Shown here piece after piece: positions 6,941-10,390 of a stretch of 10,390 bases of DNA. This DNA is from Bacteroidota bacterium (GTDB lineage: Bacteria > Bacteroidota > Bacteroidia > J057). The stretch's first letter is position 1. The number at the start of each line of letters is the position of its first letter. The notes beneath the pieces are model-generated. The model had not been told where the DNA came from. It worked only from the letters and a program-made list of their open reading frames with translations, and did not search any database. The translations under genes were made by a program, and so were the position numbers. The stretch spans positions 1 to 10,390 of the forward strand of contig RFHL01000886.1 in NCBI GenBank assembly GCA_003696875.1, read 5' to 3'.

Positions 6941-7969
6941 ATGATTCCTTACGCCTTTCGCTACCAACCCGGTTTGGACCTTGCCCCCATCCTGCGACGT
7001 ATGGAAGCCCAAGGAGAGGGCTTTCTCGCCGTGATTGATGCAGATGACCTCCTCATGGGCACCATCACCGACCGGGAAATCCGGCGCGGCATCCTGCAGG
7101 GGCAATCCCACATCGAGGACCTGATCAATCCCTGGTCGTATCGGATTTCGATCGAGGATTTGCCTCAGGCTCAGCCCGAAACCGACGGTCAACTCGTGCC
7201 GGTGGTGGACCAGGCGGGCCGCCTGCGGGAAGTCATACGCCTGGCCCGGCAGGCTTCCCTGCCGCCTCAGCAACCCCAATCGGTCTACATCATGGCCGGC
7301 GGCCTGGGCCGCCGCCTGGGGGAGTTGACCCGCCACATCCCCAAGCCTATGCTCCCTCTGGGACATAAGCCGGTCCTCCACTACATCATCGATGCCTTTG
7401 TCGAGCATGGTTTCCGGCAGATCACCCTCTGCGTGAATTACAAAGCCAGCGTCATCCGCGAATATTTTGGCGACGGGCATCGCTTCGGGGCCGAGATCCG
7501 CTATCTGGAGGAACAACATCCCCTCGGCACCGCTGGTCCGCTGAGCCTGATCGATCAGCCTCCCAAAGGTAGCTTTTTTGTGATGAACGGGGACCTGCTG
7601 ACCACCCTCAACTTTGAGAGCCTGCTGCATTTTCACGAAGAAAAAGAGGCCGCCGGCACGATGTGTATCCACGAATACAACCAGCAACTCCCTTTTGGGG
7701 TGGTCCATACCCGCAATTCCCGCATTCTGGGGATAGAGGAAAAACCCTACCACAAGTACTTTATCAATGCCGGTATCTATGTGCTGGAACCACAGGTCCT
7801 GGCGCTGCTGAAGCCCGGCGAGCCCCTGGATATGCCCGCCCTCTTTGAACGTATGGTGCAGGCCGACCTGCCTACACATGCCTATACCATCAATGAATTC
7901 TGGCAGGACATCGGTCATGCCGAGGATTATGAGGCCGCCCGGCGCCTGTTTGATTGGCAAAGTTCGTAG
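6941..7969 (+). CDS. CBS-domain sugar-1-phosphate nucleotidyltransferase, PtmE-like
   Basis: This is a 342-residue enzyme with an N-terminal CBS pair followed by a nucleotidyltransferase domain. The first CBS repeat is clear (LAVIDADDLLMGTITDREIRRGIL, 29-52); the second (about 60-103) is degenerate. The transferase starts with the signature IMAGGLGRRLGELT, followed by PKPMLPLG (117-141), which binds the nucleotide and contains the catalytic Arg and Lys. Metal-binding D218 lies in MNGDLL, and late blocks YFINAGIYVLEP and WQDIG (D323) are intact. The architecture matches Campylobacter PtmE, which makes GDP-glucosamine from glucosamine-1-phosphate for legionaminic acid synthesis. The ATG at 6941 is preferred over a GTG at 6893, because the 16 added residues look like spacer and the CBS domain starts normally after 6941. 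Gene order with legB and legC supports the assignment. The nucleotide and sugar are inferred, not seen. The last codons lie in a heptad repeat. Confidence 0.85.
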   Translation: MIPYAFRYQPGLDLAPILRRMEAQGEGFLAVIDADDLLMGTITDREIRRGILQGQSHIEDLINPWSYRISIEDLPQAQPETDGQLVPVVDQAGRLREVIRLARQASLPPQQPQSVYIMAGGLGRRLGELTRHIPKPMLPLGHKPVLHYIIDAFVEHGFRQITLCVNYKASVIREYFGDGHRFGAEIRYLEEQHPLGTAGPLSLIDQPPKGSFFVMNGDLLTTLNFESLLHFHEEKEAAGTMCIHEYNQQLPFGVVHTRNSRILGIEEKPYHKYFINAGIYVLEPQVLALLKPGEPLDMPALFERMVQADLPTHAYTINEFWQDIGHAEDYEAARRLFDWQSS

Positions 7970-7988
7970 TTCGGGGTTCGTGGTTCCG
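7961..7988. repeat. Short tandem repeat, four heptads, spanning the stop codon of the nucleotidyltransferase gene
   Basis: Four consecutive 7-base units start at 7961, 7968, 7975 and 7982, with consensus RGTTCSN. The first unit and the start of the second encode the last two serines and the TAG stop. The repeat therefore sets the C-terminus of the protein and fills the first third of the 60-base gap before legB. Confidence 0.65.
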
Positions 7989-8029
7989 CAAAATAGAAAT
8001 ATAGAACCCTTCTCAAACGCTCTCCAGGT

Positions 8030-9013
8030 ATGTCCAAACTGATGCTGGTAACCGGAGCGGGTGGCTTCATCGGTAGCCATGTGACTGAGGCGCTGCTGGC
8101 TGCCGGGCATCAGGTGCGAGCCCTGGTACCCTATCGCGGCTCTGGCGCCGCTGGTTGGCTGGACCACCTGCCCCGTCCGGCCGAACTGGAAGTCTTCCGG
8201 GCCGACATCCGCGACCGTGGCCGGGTCGAAGCCGCCATGCAAGGCGTGGACACCGTCTTTCACCTGGCGGCGCTGATCACCATCCCCTACTCCTATCTAG
8301 CCCCGGAGAGCTATCTGGATACCAATGTGCGGGGTACCCTGAATGTATTGGAAGCCGCCCGACGGCTGGAGACATCGCGCGTCCTGATCACCTCCACCTC
8401 GGAGGTGTACGGCACCGCCCAATACGTCCCGATGGACGAACAGCATCCCCTCTCGGCCCAATCGCCCTACGCGGCGAGCAAGATCGCGGCCGACCAACTG
8501 GCACTCTCCTTTCACGCCAGCTATGGCGTACCCGTGACCCTGGTACGCCCCTTCAATGCATACGGGCCGCGGCAGTCGCCGCGGGCCCTCATCCCCTCCC
8601 TGATCCGACAGTTGCTGGCCCAGCCTGAGGCCATTCACCTGGGAAATACCCGGCCGACCCGGGACTTTACCTATGTGACGGATACGGCCGCGGCCTTTCT
8701 GGCGATCGCCGCGGAACCGGCGACCATCGGCCAAACTCTGCACGTGGCCTCGGGGCTGGAAATCTCGGTGGGCGAACTGGCCCAGCGGCTCATCGATCGG
8801 CTGCATCCGCCGGCCCGGATTGAGATCGAGACCCGCCGGCAACGACCGTCCCAAAGTGAGGTCATGCGCCTGCTGGGCAGCAGTGCACAGCTACAGGCCC
8901 TCTGTGGCTGGCAGTCGAAGGTCTCCCTGGCCGAAGGCCTGGACCGCACCATCGCCTGGATGCAGAACCCGGCCCACCGAGCTGTCTTTGGGGCTGATCG
9001 TTACCTGCCATGA
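8030..9013 (+). CDS. legB: NAD-dependent sugar-nucleotide 4,6-dehydratase, LegB type
   Basis: LegB oxidises an NDP-N-acetylhexosamine at C4 and removes water across C5-C6, giving a 4-keto-6-deoxy sugar; in Campylobacter the substrate is GDP-GlcNAc. The 327-residue length is normal for this extended short-chain dehydrogenase. The NAD-binding glycine motif is GAGGFIG at 9-15. Subfamily phrases include LDHL, FHLAALITIPYSY (77-89), TSTSEVYGTAQY (121-132), the catalytic YxxxK as Y147 and K151 in SPYAASK, RPFNAYGPRQS (173-183) and TRDFTYV (210-216). The active-site triad position that is Asp in RmlB (TDE) is Ser here (TSE), which I recall as usual for LegB. The cytoplasmic protein ends in an ATGA overlap with legC, so the two are translationally coupled. 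The start ATG at 8030 has only a weak CAGG upstream. Function is secure at family level; the exact NDP-sugar is inferred. Confidence 0.9.
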   Translation: MSKLMLVTGAGGFIGSHVTEALLAAGHQVRALVPYRGSGAAGWLDHLPRPAELEVFRADIRDRGRVEAAMQGVDTVFHLAALITIPYSYLAPESYLDTNVRGTLNVLEAARRLETSRVLITSTSEVYGTAQYVPMDEQHPLSAQSPYAASKIAADQLALSFHASYGVPVTLVRPFNAYGPRQSPRALIPSLIRQLLAQPEAIHLGNTRPTRDFTYVTDTAAAFLAIAAEPATIGQTLHVASGLEISVGELAQRLIDRLHPPARIEIETRRQRPSQSEVMRLLGSSAQLQALCGWQSKVSLAEGLDRTIAWMQNPAHRAVFGADRYLP

Positions 9014-10140
9014 GTATCTCCCTGCATGCGCCCCTGCTCGGCCCCGAAGAGGCTCAAGCCGTGGCCGAGGCGGTTGCCTCGGGCTGGATTTCCACCGCCG
9101 GGCCACAGGTGGCCGCCTTTGAAGCGATGGTCGCGCGCGAAACCGGGGCGGCTCATGCCGTGGCAGTACAATCCGGCACGGCGGCCCTGCACCTGGCCTT
9201 GCAGGTGGCAGGCGTACAAGCCGGCGAGCGGGTGCTCATCCCCGCCCTGACCTTTATCGCTCCGGCCAATGCCGTGCGCTACCTGGGCGCGGAGCCGGTC
9301 TTTGTCGATGTATCGGCCCGGGACTGGCAGCTGGACCTGGACCTGCTGGAGGCCTACCTGAAGGCTCACTGTCGCCGTAGCAAGCGTGGCTGCCTGGATG
9401 CCGATGGCCGCCGTATCGCGGCGGTGGTGGCCGTGCATGTGCTGGGACATGTGGGTGATATGCCGCGGCTGGTCGCGCTTTGCGATCACTGGGGCATACC
9501 GCTGATCGAAGATGCGGCGGAGGCGGTGGGCAGCAGGCGTGAGGGCTGGCCGGCCGGCCGCTGGGGCCTGCTCGGCTGCTACTCCTTCAACGGCAACAAG
9601 ATCCTCACCACCGGGGGCGGGGGCATGGTGCTGACCGATGAGGCCGATCTGGCGGCACAGGTGCGACACCTGAGCACGCAGGCCAAGGCGGGGCCGGGTC
9701 CCTACGACCACGATCAGGTGGGCTACAACTACCGCCTGCCGGCCTTATCGGCGGTGCTGGGCCAGGCGCAATGGCTCAAGCTGGCGGATATTCTGGACCG
9801 GAAGCGGAAGCTTGCCGCCCGCTACCGGGCGCAGCTGTCCGGGCCGGACTGGTCCTGGCAGTCGGAGGATCCGGACGAGGCCCCCAACTACTGGCTCAAT
9901 ACGGTCTGTCATCCCGACCGGGACCGGCTATGGCAGCGGCTGGAAGCCGCAGGCATCAGCGCCCGGCCGCTCTGGCCGGCCTTGCCACAGCAGGTTCCCT
10001 ACCGGAGCTGTCGCTATGTGCAGCGGGAAGATGTGGCGGGTCGCCTGGCGGCGACGGGGCTCAGCCTGCCGAGTGGACCGGGCCTAACGGAGGCGGAGCA
10101 GGCGGAAGTCGTGAAGAGGTTGAGCGTTGATAGATCGTAG
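9010..10140 (+). CDS. legC: PLP-dependent sugar-nucleotide aminotransferase, LegC type
   Basis: LegC transfers an amino group, normally from glutamate, to C4 of the 4-keto-6-deoxy sugar nucleotide made by LegB. It belongs to the DegT/DnrJ/EryC1/StrS family. The 376-residue length is normal. The PLP lysine is K197 in YSFNGNKILTTGGGGM, and D168 in IEDAAEA should contact the PLP ring nitrogen. The LegC subfamily is indicated by GWISTAGPQV (25-34), the PALTFIAPANA block (78-88), the long CRRSKRGCLDADGRRIAAVV insert (121-140) and HLSTQAK (220-226). The start ATG overlaps the legB stop by four bases (ATGA). The last few residues (LSVDRS) fall in sequence with a faint 7-base period. No gene for the next pathway steps follows within the window. 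Confidence 0.92.
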   Translation: MSISLHAPLLGPEEAQAVAEAVASGWISTAGPQVAAFEAMVARETGAAHAVAVQSGTAALHLALQVAGVQAGERVLIPALTFIAPANAVRYLGAEPVFVDVSARDWQLDLDLLEAYLKAHCRRSKRGCLDADGRRIAAVVAVHVLGHVGDMPRLVALCDHWGIPLIEDAAEAVGSRREGWPAGRWGLLGCYSFNGNKILTTGGGGMVLTDEADLAAQVRHLSTQAKAGPGPYDHDQVGYNYRLPALSAVLGQAQWLKLADILDRKRKLAARYRAQLSGPDWSWQSEDPDEAPNYWLNTVCHPDRDRLWQRLEAAGISARPLWPALPQQVPYRSCRYVQREDVAGRLAATGLSLPSGPGLTEAEQAEVVKRLSVDRS

Positions 10141-10141
10141 T

Positions 10142-10158
10142 TGGGGAGAGATTCCCCA
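10142..10158. terminator. Weak hairpin directly after legC
   Basis: TGGGGA (10142-10147) and TCCCCA (10153-10158) form a 6-bp stem with a GAGAT loop, two bases after the legC stop, followed by TCTTT. Position suggests a terminator or processing hairpin ending the three-gene operon, but the T-run is short. Confidence 0.4.
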
Positions 10159-10223
10159 TCTTTGGTGCCCAGCAAACTACCCCAAGGGACAATTCTATAC
10201 CAACCATTCGTCGCCTTCCGCGG

Positions 10224-10255
10224 TACTTACTTTCTTGCCGGCAAGGAAGTAAGTA
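10224..10255. repeat. Near-perfect 32-bp palindrome, probable interspersed repeat
   Basis: The two 16-base arms (10224-10239 and 10240-10255) meet at GCCGGC and are complementary except for one T:G pair. The arm reads TACTTACTTTCTTGCC. It lies 83 bases after legC, followed by an A-rich stretch (CAAAAAATAAAG). It could act as a strong terminator hairpin, but the extreme symmetry and the structured flank suggest a copy of a REP-like element. Confidence 0.7.
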
Positions 10256-10310
10256 ACGCTCAAAAAATAAAGTCCGCTTTTGGCTTGATCTCTTGCCCGC
10301 ATACGGCGTC

Positions 10311-10349
10311 AGAAAAAGCCTCACTTGGCCCGCCAAGCTCGGTTTTTCT
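10311..10349. terminator. Long stem-loop with A-tract and T-tract, bidirectional terminator-like
   Basis: AGAAAAA (10311-10317) pairs with TTTTTCT (10343-10349). Inside, CC pairs with GG, an internal loop TCA/CTC follows, then CTTGG (10324-10328) pairs with CCAAG (10333-10337) around CCCG. The A-rich left arm and T-rich right arm are the layout of an intrinsic terminator that works in both directions. It may also be part of the same repeat as the palindrome at 10224. Confidence 0.5.
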
Positions 10350-10390
10350 TCCTGGTCTGCGCACAAGGTCTCGGCGCAAAATCGGGAAGT

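Larger units (their letters stand above)
10141..10390. other. Non-coding tail of the window
   Basis: No credible gene is seen in these 250 bases on either strand. A reading frame exists on the minus strand (10061-10366), but it overlaps the end of legC and lacks any recognisable domain. The content is the three hairpins listed separately. The expected next genes of a legionaminic acid pathway do not start before the window edge. Confidence 0.6.

Noticed and set aside
6821..8263. 480-codon reading frame on the minus strand, opposite the nucleotidyltransferase gene and the start of legB
   Set aside because: It lies antisense to two genes with clear family motifs and has no recognisable domain. 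Long antisense frames are expected in GC-rich codons.
10061..10366. 101-codon minus-strand frame over the end of legC and the tail region
   Set aside because: It overlaps legC and runs through the palindrome and stem-loop. The translation looks like translated repeat sequence.
1..10390. CRISPR array, tRNA, rRNA, insertion sequence or prophage genes
   Set aside because: No regularly spaced direct repeats of 25-40 bases, no cloverleaf-like tRNA segment, no transposase, integrase or phage structural motif was seen by eye.

Overview
This window of about 10.4 kb has high GC and looks like a bacterial chromosome, most likely a member of the Bacteroidota or a close relative. Three things point that way. 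A secreted GH78 alpha-L-rhamnosidase of the type common in polysaccharide-degrading Bacteroidota is present. None of the seven gene starts has a good Shine-Dalgarno sequence. One candidate promoter resembles the Bacteroidota TTTG / TAnnTTTG pattern. The GC content is higher than in most Bacteroidota, so a high-GC lineage (Saprospiria-like or Rhodothermota-like) is possible. The assignment is an inference, not a demonstrated fact.

Layout, left to right. (1) 1-2367, minus strand: a GH78 alpha-L-rhamnosidase with a signal peptide, cut by the left window edge. (2) 2368-2599: a divergent intergenic region with two adjacent palindromes and a candidate promoter for the rhamnosidase. (3) 2600-3970, plus strand: a cytoplasmic von Willebrand factor A (vWA) domain protein with an intact metal-binding MIDAS site. 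(4) 4023-4050: a strong hairpin between convergent genes. (5) 4052-5617, minus strand: a FAD-dependent oxidoreductase-like protein of the COG2509 type, whose function is not established. (6) 5618-5737: a spacer with a heptad repeat and a hairpin repeat. (7) 5738-6640, minus strand: cysD, the small subunit of sulfate adenylyltransferase, without an adjacent cysN. (8) 6641-6940: a divergent intergenic region with no feature I can name. (9) 6941-10140, plus strand: a three-gene operon for a CBS-domain sugar-1-phosphate nucleotidyltransferase (PtmE-like), a LegB-type sugar-nucleotide 4,6-dehydratase and a LegC-type PLP aminotransferase. (10) 10141-10390: non-coding sequence with several hairpins, including one almost perfect 32-bp palindrome, probably part of an interspersed repeat.

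The functional core is the last operon. By analogy with Campylobacter, the first enzyme would make an NDP-hexosamine (GDP-linked in Campylobacter), LegB would oxidise and dehydrate it to a 4-keto-6-deoxy sugar, and LegC would transaminate C4. These are the early steps toward legionaminic acid or a related amino-deoxy sugar for surface glycans. The later steps (N-acetyltransferase, 2-epimerase, nonulosonate synthase, CMP-transferase) are not in the window. The rhamnosidase and cysD could belong to the same carbohydrate-rich, possibly sulfated-glycan lifestyle, but nothing in the sequence links them directly.

I do not see a clearly new defence or mobile system here. The most unusual material is in the spacers: heptanucleotide-period repeats that run through or abut gene ends, and several palindromic elements.
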